A stretch of DNA of 25,299 nt. Origin: Lingula anatina (lineage: Eukaryota; Brachiopoda; Lingulata; Lingulida; Lingulidae). Location: NCBI RefSeq assembly GCF_001039355.2, contig NW_019775544.1, positions 306,284 through 331,582 of the forward strand, read 5' to 3'. The notes beneath the pieces were generated by a model, which was not told the DNA's origin, did not search any database, and was given only the letters and a program-made list of their open reading frames with translations. The position numbers and the translations under genes were made by a program. This document shows positions 1 to 12,800 of this stretch, in pieces; within the stretch, counting starts at the first letter, position 1, and each line of letters starts with the position of its first letter.

Positions 1-96
1 GGGGGAAATTTGGGGTTTTTTTTTTCAAAAACCGGGGGGGGGGGGGGGTCGCAGAACCCCCCTGACCCCCCCCCCCTCCCTCTAAATCCGCCACTG
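1..96. mobile_element. Possible DNA-transposon terminus (hAT-like end), cut by the window edge
   Basis: The stretch has homopolymeric G and C blocks (G run at about 34-48, C runs at about 56-76) and ends at 96 in CCGCCACTG. Read on the minus strand, the element would begin CAGTGGCGGATTTAGAGGG. CAGTGGCGG starts resemble hAT-type terminal inverted repeats, and similar G-rich termini are widespread in invertebrate genomes (recollection, not a search). Only one end is in the window, so neither the second terminus nor a target-site duplication can be checked. It could instead be plain low-complexity DNA or an assembly edge artefact. Confidence 0.4.
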
Positions 97-762
97 AATA
101 TGAAATGACACAAGTTGCCTTTTCGCCCCAGTATGATTTGACTAATGGCTTTAAACTAACGGTTGCCTTATTCCAGTAGAGTGGACAAACTATCCAAGGC
201 CAAACATTTTTATTATAAAGTTAGGAAAAATGATTATCCTTAGGTTATATCAGATATTCTGTAAAAAGTTAGTGCCTGGCTTCTGTATTATTCAGATGTT
301 TCAAACCTGAACGAATAGTTCATTATATTCGTCTAAATTTCAGCTGGACATTTAAACAAGTGCACTGCATAACTGTACACCAGTTTGTGCACTATATTTC
401 ATAAAAAGTGTTTGCAGAATATTTCACATGTCACAAACTATCAATTTATGCCACTATGATACTAATAGGTAATACAACACCTTAAAAGGTTTTGTTAAAC
501 GTTTTATGTTACGTTACTGACCGCGACATGACAATTTCAATTTGTCACGCGCTTTGGATGAATTGTGACAGACTGCACCACTACCACAATCTGGTATATC
601 TCCTCTGTAATACTGGATGTACTGCAGGCGAGCAGCGACCATTGGCATTTGACCGTGGTCAGAGCCCATTGGCTCATTTTAGGAATTCGTTGTACATTGG
701 TTTCGAGAATTATAAATGTAGGCGAAAAATTGTCGTAAAATGAAATAGCCTAAAATTGTGTA

Positions 763-826
763 AATCGTTAACAATGTGCATTTCTAATGATACGAATCGT
801 TAACGATATGCATTGCTAATGATAAT
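763..826. repeat. Two-copy imperfect tandem repeat, 32-bp period
   Basis: AATCGTTAAC starts at 763 and again at 795. Each copy continues with an ATGCATT-like core and CTAATGATA. The copies differ by a few substitutions. No function is evident. Confidence 0.7.
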
Positions 827-3548
827 TTTAAGTTGAAGGAAAATGATAAACCGTTTAAAGAAATGTATATATATATATCACAGATGGATACACATGGTAC
901 TTGGGAACATGATGTGATGATAGTGACGTGTACATATATAACACATAACTGGGCGCTGGTCCACACACCTTTCTGTAGCGTTGCCGCTCCCAAATTACCG
1001 TGTTTTTAGTAATTAATCAAACGGGCTCATTTATAAACCTTTCATCGGCCTGAGATGTGTTCACGTTGGGACTAATTTTGGCCAGAAATCGATCCTGTAA
1101 GCGTCATTCGACGACCAGACTGTCAAAAAGCGATGAGATTCCTGTCTTCAAGTCGTCTGGCAGCGCCAGTTGGGCCGATTTCGGTCTTAAAAATAATCCC
1201 ATTGTGAATGCATCTACATAGGGTATCGGTCTACCACAATGACAGTAGGTTAAAATCTCAACACCTTGAAGACTTGACTGCCTTAAAAGGAGATGCTAGG
1301 CACAATAAACGATCGTAGGCTATGGAATCGCTTTTACATGTAAATAGCACCATGTTGTGCAAGTGAAGTCACTATAAGTCACAACACAGTCAGGTGGGGG
1401 ATTAAATGGGCGGGTAGGTCGCGCAATTAACGCTATGCATCCGTCACCGTAACAAGTACTGTCACTTGAACTTAATGTAGTATTGTTTTCATACCCTCCG
1501 CAACTTTCGAAATAAAGTCAGAAAGCTACGTTCTATTTAAGGCGGTGAGGTAAATTAAAAAACCACAGAAGTGGAAGTCCGATTATCAGACAACATTCCT
1601 ATTGAGTGAGTTAGTCAAAAGATACTAGCAAAGTTGACGGACAAGTCGGACTACATTTCAGTCACCCGTCACTCAGAGGTTGACTGGCTGTTTTGTTAAA
1701 CTCTCTAAGCCTTGTGGATTTTTTTCATTGCGTTATTGCCGGAAAATATTCACTAAGTCATCAGTCGGTGTAATTCGGCCTTCAATTACACGCACGAGGT
1801 AAGGGCAAATCATTGTATAATATGCAATATTTGTATACCAGTCTAGCATTTTGAATACCATTATCATAGGACTACATCTTTATTTGCTATATAAAATGAA
1901 GAAAATATGCACACCTTGACCTATACGTAATAGTAGCATAAGTAATGTCAGCAAGCGATTGTGCCCTCCTTGTATAAAAGAGGTCGCCGGCAGCGATCTG
2001 TCATTAAAGGGCGGTGATACGCAGAACGCTATGCTTGGCTGGTCATAGAATACCAATGAACGCTGCAGTGTCACCTGACATGGCTTAACTGGTGCATCAT
2101 TTATTTTAAGTGGGACATGTTCGGTCTAAACCGGGTTAACTCTTAAGCAGCTTGGTGTGTGTGTATTAACCTGTAGACATAAGGCCAGGATTTAAAAGAT
2201 TCTGAACAGTGAGTGATCAAGTACACTCGTAAGTGGAAGCACTGCGGATACATGAGTGGTTGTAAGAGAAATCTCCTCAGGTATAATATAATATAACCCC
2301 TAGGACTGAACCGCCGAGATACTTCCATTTCAGGGGTGGGCCTACGTTTTACTACAGGGCCGATCTCGCGAGCGACTACACATACAACATCTGTATCAAG
2401 GCGAAAACAGTTTTGATTTGACTCATTATTGATTCAGTTGTAAATGTTCCTCGTTTGATCGACTCTGACTCTTCAGTCGGGGGCCGTGCAGTTGACGAAC
2501 ACCACAGAAAAGGATAACACTGGGGTATGTATGTCAAAACAAGGCACGGCACTTAACGCTTAATACTTGCTGGAATGTCACTGACTGAATAGGATTTATT
2601 TTATAGCTACTCGCATGTCGCTGACGTGTACATTATATTCCACAGTCACCTGCATATGGTGTAGGGAACAAGCATTACCTTGATTTATGTCATTTATACC
2701 ATCCCATTGTGTAATATTATTTGAAAAGGAAGATAGCAAATGGCATTTTAATGCTTTGATTTTATCGTCACGGAACCCTATATTATGTAGACTTCATTAT
2801 CTTGAACGTGTTGCCAGCCTTTGATATGGGCGATACCTGCATTGTAGCTATTCTTAGCGATGTCATATTGTTAACAATGTGGCGGTGACGTTTACACTAT
2901 CTATCTATTTATATATATGCAAGGGAAATATCTAAGCCGGAAGACGGCGTTTGTCCGCTGTACGTTCGAGTGGAAATATATAGAGGAGAAAGAAAAAGAG
3001 GCGATTGATCATACAGCCAGACACATCACACCTGTCTTCATGTGCCCCTTCTAGGTATCGTCCAAGATTTAGATACACTGTGTGATGAGTTTTTTATATA
3101 TAACAGGCCTATTAGACAGCAATTCTGAGACAAAATGTAGCCTGTTTCAACGTGCTTAAGTTGTATTATCAATAATTACTGGTATCAGCATGCCACAGGT
3201 ACAATTTAGGACCTGCTAGGGCCTCAGGTCGTCGACAAAGGTCTAGATCTCTATTGTTTGTCCCGTATCAAGTGTCTTAAAAGTGTCATTTACACCGCGG
3301 TTTTCGGCCGGCTGTTGCGCCGTCATTATGGTCACTGTTGTTGTAACTGCAGTATTAGAACCGTTGAACGTAACAGACAATAGCGCCTAAGGACCGCGTC
3401 ATTACTGAAGCAAAGAGTTCAGTGGTAAAGAATTTCAAGTAGCAAGTGATAGGTGCATTAACAGAACAAATAAATATAATGTTGATAGTACTTTAACTGG
3501 CGTAAATTTCAGTTAGGTTTAAGTGCCCAGTGGCTATCGCGTGTCCAC

Positions 3549-3571
3549 CTCTCTCTCTCTCTCTCTCTCTC
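3549..3571. repeat. (CT)n microsatellite
   Basis: Eleven uninterrupted CT dinucleotides followed by CAG. It resembles a strong polypyrimidine tract plus acceptor, but no open, family-like exon follows, so I treat it as a simple repeat. Confidence 0.9.
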
Positions 3572-4880
3572 AGCATTTAAAGGGGGTGGGGACACGTTAC
3601 TGAACAGCAACAGTCCTTTAACTGTATAAAAATTGGTAGTATAAAAGTCTCAAATTTTAACAGTTATAACTGTTATAATGCTCCAATATCAAAATCCAGT
3701 GCAGGAAAAGACGATTGTTGAATTATTGGAAACCTCTTTTATTTTCCCCTCTTTTCTTCATGTGTTTTTTCGTGTTGACCTGAAGCTTTTTTGGATTACG
3801 CGTGCCGGCATATTGAAATGAACTCCAAATTTGGCCTTAAGTTTGAATATAATTTTTTATTGAGCCAGGTACTCATTGACACGATGCAGTGGCACCAGTT
3901 TTTAACATGTGAAATCCTCGCACACAGCGGCAACATGTCGGGTTTTACAGCGGATGAAATTACTCACGATCGCTGGTAATCAACGTATCCACTTTGATAT
4001 TATTAGCATCATTACACTTGCAGCGGTTTCTCATCGCTGTTATTAGCAGTCAGAATGTAATGGAAAGGTTCGAAATTCTTGATTTATTACACCTCCGTGT
4101 TAAATTCTTCACGCCCGAATGATGCACGGTATAAATAATAAGCTTCATAACACTGCCACCCTAACAGACTTCCAGTCCCTCTATTAAAAGCATCCTGTGC
4201 CCAATTTGTAAAGTGATCCGGTTACGTTTCGGAACTTATTTTTATGAATCTGAAATAATGACTCGCCATTTAGCGCTTTGTTGCTAAACCCTCGTATTCG
4301 TTTATAAGACCAGAGAATATAAGATAAAGTAACCTAAGGACGAAAATGTACACAGACCTTATTGTGTCCTAAGTGAAGGGTTAATGGGGTTATAATTGAG
4401 CGCAATAGATTTTTGCAGTTAATTAACTATACTGCAAGGTTTTAGAGATTGATTTTCTACGTCTTTACACTTCTCTGTTCGTAGTGAACGCCATAAGGGA
4501 GACAGACAATGCATTGATCTGAGAAACCATGTTGCCACCATCACCTCTAACATTACATATTAATCCATTTAGTATACAGCTTGCTCTCATAATATTGAGA
4601 ATTGATAAACAACCAATTGTTTATCCCTTGTGCAAAACTTATGTGAAAACCCAATTATGTTTTGGCCCTCTCTGGATGGATCTGGAAATATCAGAGGAAA
4701 TGCCTCTTTGGGTCTTAAAGTTTGTTAAGAAAACGAGGAAACGTGCCATTCTACTTTTGTGTGGCATTTTTCTATAGATAGGGGACTGGAAGTCTAAGTG
4801 CATCCTAACGTTTCCAATGCGTCTGGTCTCTATTTTTCTCAGATTGCATAAAAATCACAATATCACAATGCATGTAATTG

Positions 4881-4900
4881 AAAAAAAAAAAAAAAAAAAA
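4881..4900. repeat. Poly(A) run of 20
   Basis: Twenty consecutive A residues. There is no AATAAA signal or upstream reading frame suggesting an mRNA 3' end or a recognisable retroposed copy, so it is probably a simple repeat. Confidence 0.85.
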
Positions 4901-7900
4901 CAGTCAGAGGTGACCCACTGGACATCAATAGTTGAACTATTTTGAAAGATAAAAATGAATTTGTCAAAAGAGCGACATGGGAGGAGTTTTTACATTGCTC
5001 TTGTTTTCATAAATCAAGGTGTAGTCCTATCCTGCGGTGTCAGAGGGTGTGGCTCAGGTAACGTGACGCTTGTCCTGTCCACACCTATCGCCTACCCCTT
5101 ACTTGTTAGCTGCACTGATATATCTTCGACTTCTGTGTATTGTTGTGTAGTCTGAGGATTTGTTTGTCATGGGCGAATGTTAATTTACCAATGATAACCG
5201 CGTGTCCAATGGGTAGGTCCTCAGCCATCCACGCAAAAAGAAATTAATTAGACAAGGTGAGCGTCGGGATGACTGTTTTTGAGGACAAGCAATGCCTCAC
5301 GGGCAGAGAAACCGTTTGAAACTTGTTTTGGAATGGATATTTCTAACACCGAGACACTAGCCGCAAGGGTCCTGCTGCTATCAGGAAAGACCAGCCGAAA
5401 ACCGGTTACTCCTGCCTAGGAATTAGCTAGTTTACTTAATATTGGATTACCACCGATTTCAATTTCATCCTTTTTGGGCACTATAAACACTTTTTATTTC
5501 GTCTGAAGTGCCATGATTTAATGTAATTTCAAGCTTCGATGGTTGTCGCTTCCAACAGAGTTCTCAAAGGACGGGGTCGAGCTGCGGCCGGAAAGGTCAC
5601 ACCTCAAAGGTCTCTTTCACCTAACGCAAAATCATCCGCTTACCTTGAAAATGTTTTCGTCTGCTCTTAATTTTTCTCTCCTGGGATTTTCTCGAAGCCT
5701 GCTTTGTTTTATCAGTTCCTTAAAAGATGCAACTTATACCCCAATCTTAAACTTTTTGTGATTGCTTTTGGTACCCAACTGCGTCGTGGTGTTTGCTTGA
5801 AAGTCAAATGAGCCTTTTTCTTGGTGAATACATTATGCTCTTTGGGAAGGTGTTCTGGAAATTTTAGCATCACGCTGGCAGACATCGCGATTTGACGGAT
5901 ATGATTGAAATAATGATTCTACTGAGAAAGAAAAAAATGGTATCATATGTTAGGGAAAGCCTGCTTTTTTAAAACTTGCACCACTATTTCCTAAAGTGGC
6001 CACAGATGGCGTACACACGTCAGTGTTAATTGACGTTGAAAGTAAAATCAATTTGAGATTTACACTACTAGTAAATTAAGACAGATCCAGGTCGTCAGTG
6101 AACCTCATTAAGCCTTTGTAAAGATCACAAATATTGCGACGGGTTGAATGTATATTTACGTTCTTTAAAATACGATTTCATGACTGAGTCGTTTTGAACA
6201 ATAACACAATGGGAAGTCGTAAGCTATCATTTTTCAGAGATTTTAAGGTAAATTCCCGAAGTGTAATGAAGAGCGAAACCTAAAAAAGTGGCTGGATTGT
6301 TCACGAAGGTTGTGATATCAGAAAATATGTGACTTAACAAACACTAAAAAGTCAAACATTTCAATGTGTTGTTTTATTTAGTATTGAAGATTAAATGTCA
6401 ACCAAACTCTTAGATGTGAGTCACTGAGAGGTGACGTTGACACAAGTAAGCAAACACTCACTTGTCCCAAGGTAAACGTCGGGTCAAGTGATAAGCAAGA
6501 TATTAAAATCTGTCAATACTTAATGGCAGTTTAAAACAAACAAATGCAACTTTTACTAGCAATTTTACTTCCTAAATGTAGCAATTAAATAAGCGATCCA
6601 ACATTAACGCCTGTTTCTTGGTTACCATCGTTCAACAGTAGATGTGTAGGGCTTAGTCAATATCAACTTTTTCTCTACACGACAATTGATTAATGCACCA
6701 AGAAAAGAGCAAAAACCTCCTTTTGTTCGTTTTATGAGATACGTATATCCCATGCCGTTGTTGATTCTAAGACATTTCAACTCACTATGAGCTATCAACG
6801 AAATCGAATCAATTGATTTAATGGCTTTTTATGTGATGATAGATGGGAGAGGATAAATTGATTTTAAAAAGGTTAAATTCATCAGTTTTCACCAGCCGAG
6901 TGCCTTTCCGTCAAAACATAGACTTTGTTGACCCAACCTATTTTATCACCAGTTAAACTATTGCATGGGTAGGCACAGAGAAGAGTCGCCGCGCCGTCGG
7001 CCTGAATCTCGAAGGATTTCAAATGAAATCATTGGAACAATTTCCTAGTGCAATTTTGTTTATTAATCGATCGTCAGAACCTGACTAGTAGAGTTTCTGT
7101 ATCTTTTTAGATTTTTCACTTTTTTCCTTATTGGACCATCAGTTCTTTACGCCATATGAAACCCTAATTCAAACGTCAATAGTAATAATAGACAAGTTTG
7201 CTCAGTCGCACAAAGAGATGATGTACATTTGTCGGTCGTGTCACCTGCGGGTGTTCAGGTTATTTTGGATGGCTGACAAAATGCCGGGGACATCTCCAAG
7301 AGTAATTTGTACGAGAAATACCTGTTCTTGTGCGAAGTCATGTCAATACAAATACAACACTTGTGTGCAGATGGCTTTCTTTAACTGGGCTTGAAGAGAA
7401 AGAAAATTAGTTATCACGTTTGTCAGTTTGGATATCCTAACGTGTTTATACGGTCGATTGAGATAACGGTAAATAAGGTAATCAACGTCAAGGGAGATAC
7501 AGCGATCACGTTTCTCCGATTTAAGTGCCAAAGAAGGTTTCTCTGCTCGTGCGCTTTCCCACCTGTCCCTTCCTGGATCTGTGACCTGTATTAAGTGAGG
7601 CAACACAGGTAGCTTGTAGAAGGACCTGTAGGGGTAGGGGATTCAGAAACAATCAAAATTAGAAACATTTGGTACTTGTTTAAATATTCCTTATTGTATC
7701 GTAGGTATTCTTATATGGATGGAATTAAGAGCACCTTTCTAAACAGCGCCGAAGGCTTATTTTCATTAACAACAATTGTGCTAATGAAAACAGAATTGTG
7801 TACCTTTAACAGAAACAATACGACCATTCTCATCTCGAATTTTATAAATATAGCTAAGACACCGTTTAGGTACAGCCGAGCTTCCATAGTCAGAAGTTAA

Positions 7901-9799
7901 AGGGTTTTTTCTTGATATTTCCTTAAAAATTTAAAGCAACGATTAGAATTTTGTGATCATAGAGAGAGAAAGAGATAATACGCATTGGGGTACGTGCTAG
8001 ATCAGAATGATAAACTATTGATGACGGCCCTATTGAAGGACGGAGCACACGCATATGGCGATTTTCACAGTAATATGGAAGCGATAACAGTCAACCACAA
8101 AGGCGAGTATGAGACGAAAATTTAATTGCTTTTAATTGACAAAGATAAATTACACCTTAAAGGCGAATTGGACGAATAGAAATGCATCAAGATATGGCGC
8201 GTTTTGTGGCTGATTGGTGTAGCAGGACATTTAATGTTCTGGAGGTACAATATTATGGTGGTTTTGAAGAGTGAATAAGGTGAAGTAGACATTGGGCGTT
8301 CCGGGAATAGTTATGAAAACCTGATCAAAACCTGTTTTGATGGAGTATTCCAAATGATCAGCAAATGATCAGCACCAATGCCTTCAATCAGTCTCATACT
8401 TATCAAGGAAAACCTACCATAGAATAGATATAGCCTTTGCCATATATTATACCGGTAGTTATCCGGGACTCTCGATCTCTGATACCCCTCCTGACCCGTG
8501 ACACTGAACTCTCTCAATACAAGATTGGACCCACATTATCTATTTACCTGTAAAACTTGGTCATGGTGACTCATCTCGAGCATGTGCCGAGATATAAACA
8601 CCAGAATCCAGAATTACGAACCGAGGTGGGGCCTTCAGCGGTGATAAAACCAATAAAACTTGATTTAGGGTGAGTCTGGGACAATGGAGATATGTTTTAT
8701 GGTGTTTGGGGTGAAGTAATTGGAGTCCTAGTTGAAGAGTGAAGATCTCTTTTCTGTATTTTCAAGCACGAATTTGATGTTTACTTATTAGTGACAGTTC
8801 GATTTCATGGTTTAAGAAGTGATTTTATTCAGATATGACTCTCTCACTGAATAATGATAATTATCAATCTTAAGTACTTGTATGGAGATAAAATAGATAT
8901 TAATGCGGCATTTCACGTTTTTTAAAGAAAAGTAGCCTATCTTGAGTAGAGGCACATATATCAATTAGTGTAATTCTCGGTGGTGATGCACTCATCATTC
9001 CGTGTGTGGCAGTAAACCATTTAAAATCGCAGTAAAGATTCTTCATGCTGGTCTAATTTCCTCTGACTTTTCACTACCATCATCGTGCTGACATGTAGCA
9101 TAGGTCACTGATATGTTATTAATATCAGTATGTAACATCTGTGGACGTTTGTGTATCTGTCTCACCGATGAGCTTTATACCTTTTGTAGGTTAGTCATTG
9201 AAAATTAAGTGGGTTCCACGATATGACTAGCCAGAAGGAATCGATAACGTTATCTTTAGCTGAAGTTTGATTACGCTTATTATCATTACGTAAAACACAA
9301 TGTTCTAGGTTCACACGTTTAACAAGGTCCTTATGGCGGTCTTTCTACTTTTGATATAGCATGACTTAGGAGTATGTATTTATATCATTAAATGTCGTCA
9401 TTATATAAAGATGGTGAATAATTCATGATCTTCAAAGACACGCAAATCAGCTTGAGGTCATTGGGGTGGAAAATAGAAAACATCGTCAAAATTTCGCGCT
9501 ACTATCGTTCATGTAATACATCACTTCTTTCAGGTTAAGTCACTTTTCACATTTCTACAGGACGTCGCCTATACAGACAGCATTGCACAGCACCGGCCAG
9601 ACAGTGATTTATTAATTATCCATTTGTTAGATTCTCCAAAGCGGAAGGAAGAAAGGGTCAGATTATCCTATCTGATTATTGTGCGTCGTACCACAGAGCG
9701 CTGTCCGCCCATACAGCAAGGAATCCACTGTTTACATCAACTTTGAATTAAATATTGACAAGTTAACGGATTAAAACATGACTGTTGTGATTTTTACAG

Positions 9800-9868
9800 G
9801 GCAAAATGGGATCTAAGAAAGTGGTCAGCTCGCTGGAAGACTGTATGATATGGATACAGCAGGAACAG
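9800..9868 (+). CDS. Plakin gene exon 1: first coding exon with probable start codon
   Basis: The exon follows the acceptor TTTTTACAG and ends at CAG|gtgagt. ATG at 9806-9808 sits in a good initiation context (A at -3, G at +4) and encodes 21 residues, MGSKKVVSSLEDCMIWIQQE then Q. The sequence resembles the first helix of a plakin spectrin repeat (a small hydrophobic/Trp motif of the type LLxWIxxxE). Because a splice acceptor comes first, the six bases before the ATG are spliced to an upstream exon. They read GGC AAA in the same frame, so translation could also run in from further upstream. Start confidence is moderate; the exon itself is well supported. Confidence 0.8.
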
Positions 9869-12800
9869 GTGAGTACGAGAGAAATCAATGAATGCTCAGG
9901 TAACCTGTTAATATGACGGTTACCCCGGTGTTAATGGCGTGCTGGCTATGGACAGGTATGCAGTGCTTATGTTTTCATGGGAAGTTTTCATGAGTGAGCG
10001 TTGTGACAGTGTGGTTGTTTGGGGGGGGGGGGAGATCTACCCTGGGGCCAGTCGTGAGATGTGAACATGGATGCAGTGTAAATGTTAAGCCGGGCTGTTA
10101 GCAGAGAGTACAAAGCATGGAGACGGTGTAAATGTAAATGTAAGCCTGAAGGCGAGCTTTTTGCTGTGCGCGTGACGACAGTGTTGTTTAAACGGATGCT
10201 TGCTCAAAGTTATAGTTCTCAGTATTAATAATGAAATATCTTAAAGATGAGCTTGATTAAAGTAACCATAGAACATGGTTTTAGTTCATTCGAAAGTCTA
10301 AAGGGATTGGGGTGATTCGTTTTGTCAAAGGCGTTGTTATTTGTAACGTGGTGGTCAGTTTTTATTCCATCGTTCAAGTGAATGTGTATGTGATGGTGTA
10401 TGTGATGGTGTATGTTTGCGTGCATCAGAAGCTATCAAAATAACTCCACGGAAGGACCATATTTGGTCACAGCAACTGTGATATTAGCATGACTGTTTGC
10501 ACCCTGGTCACCTTGTATGAATGACATAGTTCAGCCATAACCTGTCTTCATAATTCTTACAATGCACTGCACTCCTTACCATAAAAACGTTATTTCTCCC
10601 CAAAAAACATTTCGTTTGACCTTAAATCAGCTTCAAGCCAAAATCCCAACATTTGAACACCCGGCTAAATCACCATAATGTCATCTTGCACGAACATTTT
10701 GACCGACATTGTTGCCGCTTTAATACATTCTCCCCGAACCTCCGGGTGTTAAGGGTGGGAATCGTAATAAGTCACCGATAAATAATTCGATAGGAACTAA
10801 AATTGAACGTCCAAGATTACCGAATCACTATCAAAACAATGTAGTGACATGAGAATGTGGACGCAGGTATGATATGCCTAGACAGTAAAATATGCGACAG
10901 TCCTCCTTTTACGAGGGACATGTGATAGTTATATTATACACAGTGTGTTAAATATTCACCTGGGACTGGCTGTGCTGAGACAGTTGGTCGTGTGAGAGGA
11001 CTCCTTCTATTCAAGTACACGTCTAATAGGTGTGATAAGGATATCATTTGCTTAAGTTTCAGGTAAGCTTTACATTTTACAGAACAATTAGATGGTTAGA
11101 TATACAAGTGAATGGATGTTTTATAATGGTATATGAATACAGTCTAGCCTGCGTATGCCGTACCTGTGCCATGCAGCAGAGCGTTCATATGAGAGGACAT
11201 TAACAGTGACACCGATGATCTCCCCTTCATATGAAAAGTTTTAATACCAGAGAAAAGTCACATTAAAGTTCTGTAGGTCCATTTACATACCTGGTTCAAA
11301 GTATTTAAAGACGGACATTCTAGGTCTTTTTTTCCTTTGTATTCTCATGTTACCTAAAACGTAAGAGGAGGAGAAGTGTTAGGGGACAGAACCCGCTTAC
11401 TAACAGGCACAACGGAATCTAACCAATCAATACGACGGAAACCACTGTGTTAAACAACACGTCGAAAACTGCTACTTTTTGTGATAAAATCAGACACTCC
11501 AGTGAAAGGTGACAGTATCACTGACCCGTTAATGACATTAGTAAAGCATTTTTTTGCAGTGACATATGTATGTCTGGAATAATGACCAGTGCACGGTATA
11601 TTGACAAGATAATACCTGACCGCCAGTAACTTGACAGTTTAAAAAATTGGGGGTATATGAGGGACATCGTTAAAAAAGGATATATAATAACAATCAGAAG
11701 GATGTGGTGACAGGTACTGAAATTTCAATGGTTGCTTGTCAAGTGGGCCTAGAAACGAAAGTGGGAGGGTTTTTTACTTCTTTAAAGATCGTCGTATTCT
11801 GACAGAGATGGCTAAGAGCGTGACGAAAATGCACTATTTGATGAAACGATGTAGTAATTATTTCGTCTTAGATAATCTGATGTTCGACTGTTGTTCGACT
11901 GATTTGAGTTGCATAAATAATTGACATTGCATACACTCACTGTAGATATTTTATAAAAATCCCTCAGGGAGGTGCTCGTTGGTTTAAAAAGGGAACTGTA
12001 TTATTTCCTGCATGAAAATGAGGGCATTTTTAAAAAAAGTTATATATACCACTTCAGAGGAATACCGACAGCACCCGGAAACTTAGAAAGAGAATTCTGT
12101 ATTAATACCGAAATGCGTGGAAAGTAGCCGCGTGTACTTTAACGATAGTTACAAACACCCCGTGGCGTCGTCATATTTCACTAAGTTGAACTGTTGTTTC
12201 GGTCAGTTTTTTTTTTTTTTGCAGTTATAGATATCTGTATATTTGCAACTGGGTGATTGATGAGATGTTCAACGGACTTTCCTGGTGGACTGCCATTACT
12301 GATATCTATGTTTCATTTCGTCATTGACAGACTGCTACTACATTCATTGGGTCACATTTCCAGTTTCATTCACAGTTCCCGTATTTGATAACGCATTTAG
12401 GGAGCATGCATTGCCTGCGAGGCTTTGACGAGGTCGCGATACAAAGTTAAATGTTCTGTGTATCAGAAAAGATTCCGTTGTCAGTTTTTTTAAACAAATG
12501 AACAAATTAATTTGCCTACCATTACTTAGTCTGATATTTACATTGCTGAGCGTGCTCGTGCAGTTCAGATTGATAGACTGATGTCTGTAAAAACAGTTGA
12601 TGTTAAGCATGATTGCTTTGGACACTGCTTTACACTCCTCAGACCACCATAGACCACCAGTAGGCACTGACAGTCCATTCACCAATGACAGTAGGGGCAC
12701 AGTCAGTGGTTACATATTAAAGAGCCTCATCTTTTGATATTAGACAAAGTCCATTTAAAAAGATAGGAAAAAATGTTTATGAACAACACATTCAGATATC

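Larger units (their letters stand above)
97..9799. other. No supported gene: intergenic DNA or large 5' intron
   Basis: I see no exon chain, tRNA or rRNA here. All open frames are short (under 90 codons), lack paired splice sites with family resemblance, and often overlap on both strands. Since the first plakin exon starts right after a 3' splice site, at least one exon lies upstream, possibly an untranslated one hidden here. Small CpG-richer patches near 1040-1200, 2935-2975 and 3290-3390 are the places I would look first for a promoter or 5' exon. A TATA-like TTTATATATATG lies at about 2908, just before the second patch. None of this is firm. Confidence 0.5.

Noticed and set aside
4065-4080. 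GGTTCGAAATT resembling a tRNA B box
   Set aside because: It lacks the closing CC, and no A box or cloverleaf can be formed around it.
4529-4777. 82-codon + strand ORF in the 5' region
   Set aside because: There is no recognisable domain, no splice context and no composition change; it is most likely a chance ORF.
7131-7606. Overlapping ORFs on both strands, 62-87 codons each
   Set aside because: They are opposing frames of the same AT-rich DNA with no motif, splice structure or family resemblance.
12207-12224. Poly(T) plus GCAG resembling a strong splice acceptor in intron 1
   Set aside because: No open phase-0 frame with a donor and plakin-like content follows it.
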